Shown here piece by piece: positions 11,557 through 23,203 of a stretch of 64,000 nt of DNA. A model generated the notes under the pieces. It did no database searches and had not been told where the DNA came from. It was given only the letters and a program-made list of their open reading frames with translations. This stretch comes from Tubulanus polymorphus (lineage: Eukaryota; Nemertea; Palaeonemertea; Tubulaniformes; Tubulanidae): NCBI RefSeq assembly GCF_964204645.1, contig NC_134032.1, positions 4,118,916-4,182,915 on the forward strand, written 5' to 3'. The translations under genes were made by a program, and so were the position numbers. Within the stretch, counting starts at the first letter, position 1; every line of letters starts with the position of its first letter.

Positions 11557-12178
11557 GGAACGAATAGACGTTAATTGTATTTTCGTCCGATTCCATGATC
11601 AGCAGAAAGGTTGTCATTTCGTGCCGGTCGACCAGTTGATACCGTGCGTATATTGTAGAGAGACTATTAGAGAGTTGTGCTCTACTATCGGAAGCGATCA
11701 TTTGTCGAACGTCTCTTAAAATCCGAACCCAGACGAGGAGAATACTAACTAGTATATTTTCGATGATCTGACGAGAATATTATATATCTGATGTATGTCA
11801 AAGCTCGCGACTCGCAGGTCGGCCCTGTTCTGATCTGATCTATCCTGAACTCAACTGAACCGAACTGGGCTTTCTGAACTATCTCAAAAATGTTAATTAG
11901 GTATTTTTAAGTGATGACTAGAGTTGACACTAAGCGTAAAACTGACATGTGAGAGAGTGCCAAACTTACAATAATATACTATTCAGAACTATGATGATAT
12001 TAATTATCTTTCTCCAAAGTTGGTAATTACTAAATCAATAGAGTATCTACTACAATTGTTATTTTACTGATGATCATAAGATATACATCTGACATTGAAA
12101 CTATAGTGTAAAATCCTCAATTCATAACACTCACTCAGATCAGGAATTCCCCTTAATAAGTAAGCTAATCCTAACGAC
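11557..12178. mobile_element. Insertion splitting the Penelope-like element
   Basis: The inserted ~620 bp breaks the PLE between reverse transcriptase and GIY-YIG. Part of it (about 11740-12100) resembles the reverse complement of sequence near 32110-32470 (shared GCGACTCGCAGGTCG, GTTGACAC, TTGGTAATTA words) and a weaker relative at 35110-35330. This marks a dispersed repeat family. No transposase recognised. Confidence 0.5.
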
Positions 12179-12723
12179 TTTTTGAATAAAGCTCTTTTTC
12201 GAGCCCGTCGCACTCATTTTTGTAATTCTCGAGTTTCGCGCCCTCAGAAACAGCCAATCGTCGTACCTTTTGTTCCTTTTTTGGAAAAATCAAAAACTCA
12301 TTAACAAACAGCTCATTTACACTTACAATAATAAACTTAGTCATAACTTAACTCACAATTCCTGCAAAACGGAACCTTTAAACATTGGTGTATACAAGAT
12401 ACCTTGTAAAGTATGTAATCAAATATATATTGGTGAAACTGGGCGTGATTTGAATAAGCGCCTCAGAGAACATAAAAATGACGTCAAAAATTTCAAACCC
12501 GAAAGTGGACTAGCTAATCACGTTTATGAACGTCTAGTCACAATTTTGATTTTGATTATGCCGCTATAATCTTTCCCTGTCCCGATAAAACCAAACGTCA
12601 CATTACGGAATCTGCCCTAATTATTGAAAATATGGATAAATGTGTTAATTTGAATAACAGTTTTTCTCCTCACAATATTTTGATCTCTAAATTTCTCACT
12701 TCACTTGTACCCTCATTATTCTA
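12179..12723 (+). pseudogene. Penelope-like element: GIY-YIG endonuclease end
   Basis: The linker begins FLNKALFRARRTHF. The nuclease reads GVYKIPCKVCNQIYIGETG then RDLNKRLREHK, the GIY..YIG core of PLE endonucleases (GVY and YIG are visible, with the CxxC between). A frameshift near 12530-12560 moves the end into another frame, where ITESALIIENMDKC is recognisable. PLEs retrotranspose by target-primed reverse transcription; this copy is dead. Confidence 0.8.
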
Positions 12724-12751
12724 ATCCTGTTAGCTTGTTTTCCTCCGTTTG

Positions 12752-12900
12752 ACACTCCCTCCCTCACTCCCTCCCTCACTCACTCCCTCCCTCCCTCACT
12801 CACTCACTCCCTCACTCCCTCCCTCCCTCACTCACTCACTCACTCACTCACTCACTCACTCACTCCCTCACTCACTCACTCACTCACTCACTCACTTATT
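12752..12900. repeat. CTCCCTCA/CTCACTCA microsatellite
   Basis: About 150 bp of tetranucleotide-based CTCA and CCCT repeats at the 3' end of the PLE fragment. Confidence 0.95.
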
Positions 12901-12933
12901 TAATCACTTAAATCTTAATCCTTTAATCTTAAT

Positions 12934-13403
12934 CATTTGTCGTATCACCGTCTTGAGAAAAATATTTTCAATTATTCTGAATACACGCATTATACAATGG
13001 TTAGAGGCACACCAAGTATTAAATAATGCACAGGCCAAATAATGGTACTATAAATCAATCCTTTGTATTATCTTCAATCATCGACCACTGTATAACGAAG
13101 AAAATGAAAAATGCGTGTATGGCATTCGTAGATTTTTCTAAGGCCTTCGATTATTTGAACCACGACATTCTCTGGAAAAAGATCCTGGAAGCTGGTATCA
13201 CTGGCAAAGTTTATAACATAATTAAATCTATGTATGCTAACAGTGAATCATGTGTCAAAAACAATGGGTTCATATCTAGCTTTTTTGACTGCACCGTCGG
13301 CGTAAGGCAAGGCGACTGTATCTCGCCTGTACTTTTCAATATCTATATAAATGACATGGAAGAATTTTTTATAAACAATGGCAGTTCATCTACTGAACAT
13401 TGA
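12934..13403 (+). pseudogene. LINE reverse-transcriptase domain fragment
   Basis: After a frameshift near 13030 the frame carries FVDFSKAFD (RT motif A with catalytic Asp) and GVRQGDCISPVLFNIYIND (RT motif B). This is typical of non-LTR retrotransposon ORF2. The stop comes before any YADD box, so half of the catalytic centre is missing. It is immediately followed by LINE C-terminal sequence in the opposite orientation. Confidence 0.85.
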
Positions 13404-13424
13404 AATCAAATATCTTCCAACAGA

Positions 13425-13605
13425 TCTAAGTTTTCCGATTGAATTAGTAGTTAGAAGTTGAATAAATTTTGCCATGCTAGGATGCGTTCTAAAATAACGA
13501 GGTAAGAGATTACTTCGAAGCGAGTTGTATGAGGGGCAGGACATGAGAACGTGATATTCGTCCTCAATTTCGTCAGTGGAGCAAGTTGTACAAACTTAAT
13601 CTTGG
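13425..13605 (-). pseudogene. LINE ORF2 zinc-knuckle end, inverted
   Basis: On the minus strand the frame reads CTTCSTDEIEDEYHVLMSC and then PSYNSLRSNLLPRYF, matching the C-terminal CxxC..H..C region of LINE ORF2. It abuts the reverse-transcriptase fragment at 13403 head-on. The two may be parts of one element joined by a 5' inversion (twin priming), or two separate insertions. Confidence 0.65.
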
Positions 13606-13789
13606 CTTCATTATTGCGGGATTTCTCCCATTAATAAATACTTAAACGTGTATAATCTTCTCTGATTGAAATATCTAGAGGGGTAGGTCTGAGGGGTAGG
13701 ACCAGGAGAAGTCATATATACCCTAGGGGAGGTTGGGGTAAACCTTCAGACGATTTGCGATCATTTCAGAGATTGAGATCTTTTTATTT

Positions 13790-14840
13790 AAATGAAAAAA
13801 CTGCGTTGTATCATAGCATAGTAGACCATCATTTTTTGACAGATAATTTCACTTCCTTGAACGAGACGTTATTTTGTGAATGATCGGGATCATTATCTCT
13901 CTCTCTCCTCTATTGACGCACTCTGATAAACTATTGAAAACTAGAATACATAAAATTGAGAGAGGGTTAGATTTAACTTTGTCATATTCATCGGGATCTA
14001 AGATCTAAGAAAATAATTTTTCAACCTTTATCCAATTTTGAAATTTCAACCGATTTAGATTTTTGGAGTTTTCGTTAAGCGAGGCAATGGGGTAAAAATA
14101 ACGGATGTATGGTCAAGGAAAAAATGGCCACGAAAAAAAGGCCAAGGAAAATGTATGTGAACTACTGCCAATGTTAATAAAAACATTAAACTTTCAATTT
14201 AAAGACATCATATATTTTTCATGGGGCTTAAAACAATTAATATCGGTAGTAATGAGTTCAGAAATGTGATGAACTTACATTTCATTTCATGACATATAAT
14301 GAATATATCAAGAACTATCCTGCAAGTGGTCAATGGATAAACTTACTAGCGATGAACTTAAACTTAATAAGATAACTAAATTGATAATTGAAAACATCTA
14401 AGTAAGCTATTAGGGCACAGACTGTCATAAATCATCAAAGGTAAATGCATCGAAATTGTGTGATATAGCAAACTGGTGCAGTGTCTGATAACATCAAAGT
14501 GAGATATGATCAATGTAAATTTACCTAAACTAATTCAGGAATCGGTCTAATAATCTCGAAAAGTGACATGCCAAAACATCGGAAAACATCAATGCAATTG
14601 ATTTCGTGTTAGTTAATAAAATGACAGTCAGTTTTCCATTTAATCTTCCTTGGCCGTCTTTTCCGTGGCCATTTTTTCCGTGGCCATTTTTCCCATTCAC
14701 CAAAATAAACTCGTTTTGAGTTTGAAACAAATCAGCTGAATGTTCATAAATATGACATTATATGTTTTTGAATGAGAAAACTGCGTTGTATTATAGCATA
14801 TGAAACCATCATGACAGATAATTTCACTTCCTTGTACGAG
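13790..14840. mobile_element. MITE-like element flanked by a repeated host segment
   Basis: Inverted sequences ATGGCCACGRAAAAAAGGCC (about 14103-14160) and TTTCCGTGGCCATTTTTTCC (about 14640-14697) bound a ~600-bp AT-rich interior. Outside them, AAAACTGCGTTGTATYATAGCA is present as a direct repeat at about 13798 and 14776, each followed by GACAGATAATTTCACTTCCTTG. The outer repeat may be a local duplication. Confidence 0.5.
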
Positions 14841-17334
14841 ACTATTTCGAACACTTCGAGAAACTTGAGAAAAAAATAGATTTTGATTAGTTTCGTTTTT
14901 AGTAAATTCGTCGAAATTAAGAACACTCGAAAAAATCGAAAGAAAAAAAATCATCCAATTAACAATCAACTAACGAGGCTAAAATTTGTAATTTTCTGAG
15001 AAAGCTTGTAAAACCGTAGGAAATATTTTGAACACATTTATCCAAGTTCTTGCCTGGTAAATTGTATGGTTTATGTAAAGTCCACGAAGACAATTTTCTA
15101 TTCAGATCGGCTGAATAAAGCTAAAAATATCTGCACGAAATTATCAAACCACATAATACAACAGTTATTTCATGCTAGACAGTAACTGAAAATTTCTGGA
15201 AAGACTCAAAAGTTTTCCAGAAAATTTCACCCTTTCGATATAGGCCTACTGTATCAGTTATGATCTCCGTTCACAAACCTGCGTCGCTTAAAAAAAAAAA
15301 AACTACGTTCACCCAAATTCAGATTATATTTATAACTCAACATTACAAACCCTCATATGATACAAGAGCGCATTTAAAGAACTTCTTAAAAACGCTACGT
15401 CCGGGATGTTTAATGCGGCGACAATCGCCTATATTTAAAACGAGATGATGGTGTAACCACGCGTAGCCAGTTAGACCCTACTCTAGTAGCCGAACTCAAT
15501 CCGGCAAATTCTGAGAGTTTGTTTTATTTCCAAACTCAAACCGGCATCGTACCTTAGAAAAGTCGATGATATTTGTGTCTATTTTTTTGAACTAATTCTA
15601 ATTACTAATTTGCACGAAGATATTTTATTATTACTAAACTAGAAATATTTGCTAATAGAAATTTTTAAAACTAGGATAATATAATTTCTGATACATGTAT
15701 CGCGCGTGTTGCTTGCCGAGTCACAGAATGACGTCATTTTTGATGCGAGTAGCTAACTAAAAGTCACCGATTATCCAAGGCGAATATTCGGAAAAACGCC
15801 GCGGAGAATTTGACGTTTGAAACTAATCAAGTTTTCCGACGTAAGAATATCGCAGGTTCAAACACGCGTTCAATGCAGAGTTTTCCCGCGAAACCCGAGT
15901 TTTAGAAACATCGCATTTTTGCTGGTGTAGACAGTAAACCGGGATAGGTACCGGGTCTTGAGCGTTAAACACCTACGGAGTGAATGATATAAAATCACCG
16001 GTGTTAGATATATTGCTAACTCATACTATTCCTGTTTTCAGGTGGTAGAATAAGCAAGTTTTCGCGGTAAATTGGACAGAAACGGATCGGGCCATTAACC
16101 GGTGTTTGGGATAACCGGAGAAATTTAGATGGATGGACTCATCTTACAGCAGTTATCAGCGGGAAACACGAATAACCAGTTTTCAGAGTAGAATTCCGAG
16201 GTGTAGATTCATTCTATGATATTGAGTCCCAGAATCCAAATTTAGAATTCTGGAGAAACTTTCCATCTGCGATATTTCATCAGATCCTAACCGCTCTTTC
16301 AGGGTTAACGATGATACATTTGATGGATTTACATATATCCGCTATTTCTGATATTTGTTTCCGATATTTTTGTACTAAAACTTGTGTGAAATAAGCTTCA
16401 GAACAACATAGCATACAACTATTAGTGTTCCGTTTATAAGGATTGGTCTATGTTTCTAAGGATTATCTGGTCGAGGTTGTTCCAGGATTGACAGTAGTTC
16501 CAATTTCATGTAGTCATAAGGTGGCTCATTTCATATTCTGTAGTTCAGTTTTCTCACTTTGTTTCTAGTCTCTTTCTAGTGTCTGTAAATCTTACTGTGA
16601 AGTTGTGACTTGCAGTGTATTTTTATGAGTGTTCTCAAACGGTGGATCATTTAGTGAGTTGAATTGACTGTAGACGGCAGCACTAGCTGGTTAATGCATA
16701 AATATCTCAAAACATCCTACAACCCAGTCAAATAAATTCATCAAAATAGGATTAGATGTTTATAGATCCCTCTAATAGTTGATATATTGTAAATAGTGGA
16801 TGTTTGTATCATTAACAACTTTGTTATATTTTATCGAGAAAAGTTCCTAATTCCTAATACATTATTTTACCTATTCGATTCACTCATCATTCGATTCAAA
16901 CATCATAATTTTATTGGCGTTAACTGATAAAATTTGGATTTCTTGCGATTTGTTTACAAATATTTTCACGAATTAAGAGAAAAATAAAAACATTTCAATG
17001 AAAAACATAACAAGGTTATTTACAATATATACAAATACATGTACTATTTACTAAAACACACGACAGACAGGGGGATAGAGATTAGACTGGTTGCCGGTCT
17101 CTTATTACCGATTAGATTTATACAATTAAACCAGTCTTACCTGTGTTTGAGGAGATTGAGATCCACTTACGTCCAGCACTATTCACAGAAGGCGAAATCA
17201 ATTGACAGATTAAACGTCTGAATGAGTTGTCAATCATAAATCAAACTCCGCCTAAAATAGAAAATCATACATAACACAATGAGAAATGCTAACACACGAG
17301 AGAGGGCCGTAATCTGGCGTGGACGTATAATTTT
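14841..17334. other. Long stretch without recognised gene
   Basis: AT-rich with scattered short frames. A GC-richer island around 15690-16110 has CRE-like TGACGTCA at 15730 and several CpG. This could be a promoter or first-exon area, but I could not assemble an exon. Nothing else is supported. Confidence 0.4.
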
Positions 17335-17532
17335 GATATCTTTTTTTCAACCCGCTAAGCGCCACGCAGGGCATTAAAAGCGGGTTCGACGTTTCTTTCT
17401 CCCGATGGGGTAGAGACCGGAGAAGAACCTTCGACCGATAAACTCTGTCGCCACCGGGGTTTGAACCCATAAACCCTGGATTGACGAGACCAGTGACCGG
17501 CGGCTTAAACCAACTCGGCCACTGCGTCGCTT
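17335..17532 (-). mobile_element. tRNA-derived SINE
   Basis: On the minus strand the head reads GCAGTGGCCGAGTTGG (pol III A box, 17509-17523) and later GGGTTCAAACCCC (B box, about 17458-17469). A ~120-bp unrelated body follows and ends in an A-rich tail near 17345. The head resembles a type II (Leu/Ser-like) tRNA but has no complete cloverleaf. Hence a SINE rather than a tRNA gene. Confidence 0.8.
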
Positions 17533-17841
17533 GTATCATTCCTCGTGTTTGTGGTCATTCGTAGAATTACCATCAAACTTCTCCTTATACGGGTAAGTCT
17601 CAGTTGTAGATCAGGCAATAATTGATAGCTAAAAAGTTAATCTAAAATATTAGAAATATTTCGGGTTTCTTCGGTTTGAAAATGCATATTTCTAAACCAT
17701 AGAAGGATCTTAGCAAACACCTGCAATATTTCTAATATTCTAAATAAACTCTTTAGGTATCAATTCATTTATTGTGGAATTTTACAGGTAAGTCTTGTTT
17801 AATTGTATAATTCTACTCATTTCCACAATTCACACGCAATT
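17533..17841. other. No gene recognised
   Basis: AT-rich; contains two copies of AATATTTCTAATATTCTA-like words. Nothing else supported. Confidence 0.4.
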
Positions 17842-18075
17842 CTACGAGATTTCGAATGAAAAATTCATTTCGTCGATGAATAAAAAGTCCGTACCGACTA
17901 CAGTTGTGCAGATCCTCGCCAGAGTATTCTCAGAAGTTCCGATTATCGGCTTATTATAAAACTGTGCAAACGTGTCTTCGCAGTACGACCATCTGAAAGT
18001 GTTCGCGTCGAGCTGCTTCAACAGCTGAAGCAACCGCTGCCTGAGTTGAATGACTCCCACATCTAGAAGTATCAG
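17842..18075 (-). CDS. Possible terminal exon of an unrecognised gene
   Basis: A minus-strand frame preceded by acceptor-like TTTTGTCGGATACAG runs about 77 residues to a stop at 17842. It starts ELILLDVGVIQLRQRLL, with a leucine-rich amphipathic start and a later CEDTFAQFYNKPIIG stretch. Base composition is less AT-rich than its flanks. I recognise no family and see no upstream exon that I can join with confidence. It could be chance. Confidence 0.3.
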   Translation of the reverse strand: MILLDVGVIQLRQRLLQLLKQLDANTFRWSYCEDTFAQFYNKPIIGTSENTLARICTTVVGTDFLFIDEMNFSFEIS

Positions 18076-18189
18076 TTCCTGTATCCGACAAAACATCTTT
18101 CATTCACGATGTATATATTGTGTCTCCCGATACCCCGGCATCAGGCTCGATACGACCTATAAATAATTGATCGCAAAAACCGGCTCGAT

Positions 18190-18290
18190 TATTAGCAGAC
18201 GATAGTCGAATAGAACTCAAAATTAGCAGACGATAGTCTAATAGAACTCAAAATTAGCAGACGACAGTCAAATAGAACTCAAAATCAACT
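18190..18290. repeat. ~33-bp tandem repeat, three copies
   Basis: Unit AATTAGCAGACGATAGTC plus AATAGAACTCAAA, repeated three times with substitutions. Confidence 0.85.
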
Positions 18291-19195
18291 GATTCAAATT
18301 GTCCGAGAGTCACAGATCCTGTAAGTTACCTCTCACACGCCACACGTCAGCAGGCTCCGCATCTCGAGATCAATTTCTTCCTGCAAGGTTAAACGTAAAC
18401 TCGATTATTACACATTCTCATCAACTCGCGATACCAGACCCGAGTAGTATATATTAGACAACTCGAGAAGAACGCCCTACTTTCCCGGTTCCTTGAAACA
18501 AATCCGTGTTTAATGAATCAGTTTAGTTCAACTGTTTAGATTTATTTTACTATCAATCAATCAATACGCTCTGTTAGGAGCTGAGTTAGAGAGCTACTGT
18601 AGTTAACCTTAGTCTGATTTGTGAACAAATTATGTTTTATCGAAGCCAGTGAAAAGAATAACATTCGAATAGATCGTTTAGAACCAATCAAACTGACGTC
18701 TCCGGCTCTCCTGGAACCAGGGCAGGTTCAAATCCCAGAAAAAAGGCCATTTTTCATAGGCACACAGGAGCCTCGAAGCCCCTAAGAAGGTCTGGGAATT
18801 TTTCGAATTTTAAAAGCCTCATTTGCTAGAAGCCGTTTCCTGCATTCTGAACCTTGGAATATGAACAAGTTACTCACCACTTACACCGCTATTGTCTGTG
18901 TCTCCGTCAGAAAACTTTTAAACTGAAGCACCCCGAGGAGGATGATCATTCTGTATTGCTTGCCGATTGTGAACAGTATTGAGATCATTTGTCTGTTGTA
19001 TCAGAAGTGTAATAGGATCAGCTACATCATTTGGCTGTGGTCGATTGTCAGATGATTGTGGAATTGGATTATCGAAACATCAGACGATTGTGGAATTGGT
19101 TCATTAACATGATTTGGCTGTGGTCGGTTGTCAGATGATTCTTAACTGAAATTATAAATAAACTAGAATTGTAAAAAATCTTTGAAGTTAGGCTA
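18291..19195. other. No gene recognised
   Basis: Includes GCAGGTTCAAATCCCAG near 18722 (B-box-like) without a matching A box, and short repeats of GATTGTGGAATTGG near 19050-19100. No gene supported. Confidence 0.4.
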
Positions 19196-19390
19196 AAAAG
19201 GAAAATTGATACCTTGTTTCTCTGCTCTGCTGAGCAGATAAGTTGACCCGGCTGGCCGCCTATCTACCCTGTACATTACTTTTTTTTTGAAATTGTGATT
19301 TTACCATCCGGCCGCTATAGAAATGAACTGTTTACATATTTTACAAAAATGACCCGGCCGCTGCAGAGAAACAAGGTATCATTTTTGTTT
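19196..19390. mobile_element. Small foldback MITE
   Basis: Outer arms GATACCTTGTTTCTCTGC (about 19210) and GCAGAGAAACAAGGTATC (about 19363) are exact inverted repeats. The pairing extends outward through AGGCTAAA / TTTAGCCT. The interior is GC-rich (GGCCGCC, CCGGCCGC). About 190 bp in total, no coding capacity. Confidence 0.8.
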
Positions 19391-20589
19391 AGCCTTATCT
19401 AAAAAAACCGATTCATGTAATTTCATTCGAAAGTAAGGGGAATCTTGTTTTAATAAGAAAGGCAATTGACCGGGATGAATTACTACCTAAAGACCCTGTA
19501 TTAATGGACGACACATATCGGCAAAAAGAAGGTTTAGGATCTTAAAATCTAAATACTGAAGACAGCATGATTTTATTTTGTAATTTTCCGCAATGCGAAT
19601 GTCAGTAAAACGGCTGCTGCAGAAAGAGGCGTCTAATGGGATGAATTAAGGCTAAACTAGAGGCGCGTGATGGGACAGCGAGCCTCACGAGGGGAACTTT
19701 CCAAAAGTAGCAACTTTGAAGGGAATGTAAATCATTGTTGAAACTAAGCTTAAAACAAATCAAATGCATTATCATTTAGTTATTATTATTAGTATTATTA
19801 TTATTTCCAGGTTTATGTTTCTAAACTGATTAATGTCATGAAGATGCTATTTTGAATTTAAGAGGCCAAGTTTGATTTTCAGCTATTCTCTTTATGAAAT
19901 TGATAACAGATAAAATGGTATTTATCATCGTAATTTAAATCAATTTGCGATCTAGCCTCAACTTTGCCCGCGAGTGCTACGAGTGTAATGATCTTTACAT
20001 TTTTAGTCTATATCCACGAGTTCAGGAGATATTGAAGTTTGTTTCTATGAAATATTGCCTTCTTAAGATCATTGTATTGAAACGTGAAGTCGACACTATT
20101 CGCTGAAATTTTCAAACTTCAGATCGCGATAGGCCTATCTCGAAAACTACCGAAGATATTTCAAAAATGTGAAAAGCATATCGTTATTCGAGCCCACCCT
20201 GTTTTGTTAGTTTTTATTTTGGTAAGATTTTTTTACAGAGGCTAGAACAGCAGAGACCAGCAATTAGTCTATAAAATCAAAATCTATCATTTAATTTATC
20301 ATCACTAAACGATGAAAAGATTACTAGCGACACCTAGCGGATTCAACAGGAGTCAGCGGCTCTGACAGTTCTATGAATAGTCTATATGTACACGTGGCGA
20401 TTTGAACACAGACTACACTGGACATTAAAATAGTGGATAAAAAGCGTCTTTTTGCAAAATTGACGGGGAAAATGCTGATGTTTTTACATTTTGCTGCTGC
20501 TTTTACTTGTTCCTTGTCTTACGCCGAATCGAGCGGTCTTTAGTCGGCAGTTTTTATGTTAAAATCCTGATTTTATGCGCAGCGAAACA
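19391..20589. other. No gene recognised
   Basis: AT-rich, including a short ATTATTAGTATT tract near 19785. No supported feature. Confidence 0.4.
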
Positions 20590-21335
20590 GAAATCAAAAC
20601 AAATCCGCGCCATCCATTTCAAAGACTGGTTGCCTGTTCTGGAATTTTCTCAATACTAAAATCATTTGATCTTCATGGTGTTTGGTCTAATCATGGCTCC
20701 AACCACCCCAATAAAATTATCAAACTGCTCCAGTCTAAAATGTATCTTTTATATCCTTCTTCGTGGCTATTTTAAATCAACGAAAGTAATTCCAACCCCA
20801 AATTAAGAACTTACAAACTTTTTAAAAAACGCTTTGAACTAGAAAAATATATAATTTCGAACTCTTTCCTTAAAAGACGCGAATTTTCCAAACTGCGTCT
20901 CGGTTCCCATCGGCTTAGAATCGAGACGGCGCGTCACTGTCGTCCATTTTTACCAGCCAATGAGAGATTTTGCCTCTACTGTACTGTAAATAAAGTCGTT
21001 GAGGACGAATCCCACTTTTTACTCATTGTCCCTCGTTTCATCCTGCCAGAGTTTCCATTTTATCCTCACTTGTATGTTTCACTGAGTTTGAGTCTTTTTG
21101 TGTTTTCGATAAATTCTTATTTTTGATGTCTTATAACAACGGAGACTATGAAATTGCCAGCCGTATGTGTAACCTAGTTAACTCTTTACTTCAACACTTT
21201 GATTCTTTTTATATTATATTCACTTGGTTGTATCGCCACCTAGTTTCCTTGCTGTAGTATTATATTTTGTTTTACATTTTACATATTTTATTTGCAAATA
21301 TTCTCTATTCCTATTGTAGCGGAAATTCCTGTTAA
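20590..21335 (+). pseudogene. LINE ORF2 C-terminal relic and 3' UTR
   Basis: In pieces of different frames: IHFKDWLPVLEF, then NPKLRTYKLFKKRFELEKY, then KLRLGSHRLRIET and NERFCLYC...EDESHFLL. This is the zinc-knuckle C-terminus of a widespread animal LINE. The 3' part (about 21200-21330, TCGCCACCTAGTTTCCTTGC) recurs at 22987-23110. Stops and frameshifts make it dead. Confidence 0.8.
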
Positions 21336-22984
21336 ATAGTTTAAAATGTTGTCGTTATAATGTATAGTTTCTGTTTTTCCGCTGCGGAGCCCTCCTCATT
21401 TTTTTTAATTGTAATGTTTTTGGGCGATAATTAGCTCGCGCCTTTCATTTCACGTTCTGTGCACCTCATTTTCTCTGCATATAGTAATTTAATTAATTTC
21501 AGCTTTTAATAATCAAAACTGTAGGTTGATCACTTTTCGCTCTCACCTTATTTTACTACGTAAGATCCCGATTTACTATTTGTATAGTCGTCTAAACTTT
21601 TAAACTCGGAGCTTTTGCGCAGCGGCCATTTTTTGTGCTGTGTGACATCATCTTCCATGCACGATGACGTCACACTGCGCGGATCTATAAAAATGGGTCA
21701 GCGCGCGCAAACGTCACTCTCGTCTCGACCTACATTGATTAGAGGTAAACAACAATGCGCGCTCTCCTGGCCTGGGGCAACCCAGGTCAGGCCGGGCTCT
21801 GACGTCAGTCAACTCGACGATATGTATCTATTTTTAATCCATCGGGAATAGTCAACCTGGCGGCTTTTTCCTTTCGGATGAGACGTGTCGTGAGATCTGT
21901 CTCTGAAACCTTTTTAATTTTATGCCATGGGCATTATTTTGGGTCTTCGTGGGCCTAAATTTAGCGACCATTGAGTCATTAATCGCGGATTTTTGCAAGG
22001 ACAGATCCTTGCACTAGCCTCTTTTATAGATAATAGATTATAAATAATAAATAATTCATAACTAAGATAGATTATGATTTTTTTTTTAGACCATTTATTT
22101 AACCTTTTTATTTGAATGAGGTGTACAATTCAATTATTGTGATAAAAACTTCACGTGCAATATGTAAATATGTATACAAATTATACAGTAGTTATTCGTT
22201 TCTGAAATAATAATTTTCTATATTATTCAATACAAGACTTATCACTATCGTGGGGGGGGGGGGGTTGCGTTTGGACGAAGTAGGATCCACTTTCTTGAGG
22301 CCAGGTCCAAAAAAATCTAATTCTTTATGAAGTGGCGAGTGTCGGGGTGTCTTTAGACACATAGATGGGGGCAAGATACTACGCCAGGACGAGATCGTGC
22401 AGGGAGGCACTCGATATGATGTTACACCGTGAGGACCTGAGGAAAAGATGCGCCGGAGCTCGGGTGACTGTGAGGTTCCGACATCGAGTCAAGGGCCCTG
22501 ACTCGATAGACCTCATGGCGGACACCTGTCCGGTCTGGTCCGGGTAATTGGGTCAATAGTTAAGACTCTGACACTTGCTTCCTTCTCCCCTATTCCTTTT
22601 TTACGAACTATAAACTTTTTGTCTCTGAAGCTGTCCATCCCTTCGGCGGAAACTTTCTGAGGATTTCCCCTTTGTAGTTCCACTCCCCGGGACTACAGGA
22701 CCAAGGCGGACCCCCTGTAGCCACGCTTATTGATAAGATAGATAAGATAATTTATTACTCTCCAACCATTTCCATGGTACGTGGAGGAAAAAAAAGATTT
22801 TGTTTACAAATATTCACATATCGAGAGAATAATAAAAAATATTTTAAAAACATAAGAGTATTTACAATATTGAGGAGATCTGATGATCACGACACCTATC
22901 GGTCGCTACCAGAGGATGACACTAAATCGCGGACGCGTACCGGCTACACTATGTTATCCATTTGCCCTCTCTTTATTTGACCTC
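21336..22984. other. No intact gene; repeat-derived sequence
   Basis: GC-richer stretch 21600-21850 and another at 22360-22560 with short open frames but no recognised domain. A run of 14 G lies at about 22251. GATAAGATAATTTATTACTC near 22735 looks like a repeat end and is similar to sequence near 16950-17050. Confidence 0.35.
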
Positions 22985-23115
22985 CGTTCAACACTTTGAT
23001 TATTTTTATATTATATTCACTTGATTGTATCGCCACCTAGTTTCCTTGCTGTAGTATTATATTTTGTTTTACATTTTACATATTTTATTTGCAAATATTC
23101 TCTATTCCTATGTTA
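22985..23115 (+). mobile_element. Second copy of LINE 3' end
   Basis: Nearly identical to 21195-21325 (CACCTAGTTTCCTTGCTGTA). It lacks the coding part, so it is a 5'-truncated insertion of the same family. Confidence 0.8.
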
Positions 23116-23203
23116 TCCATTATAAAAGCGATTATAAATGTATGTCAACTCTCGTACTGTTTTTCCTGTGTTTTGATGTTAATATTTTATTGCATGTTAT
23201 TTC

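Noticed and set aside
18700-18760. B-box-like GCAGGTTCAAATCCCAG, possible tRNA or SINE
   Set aside because: No A box at suitable distance and no acceptor-stem pairing.
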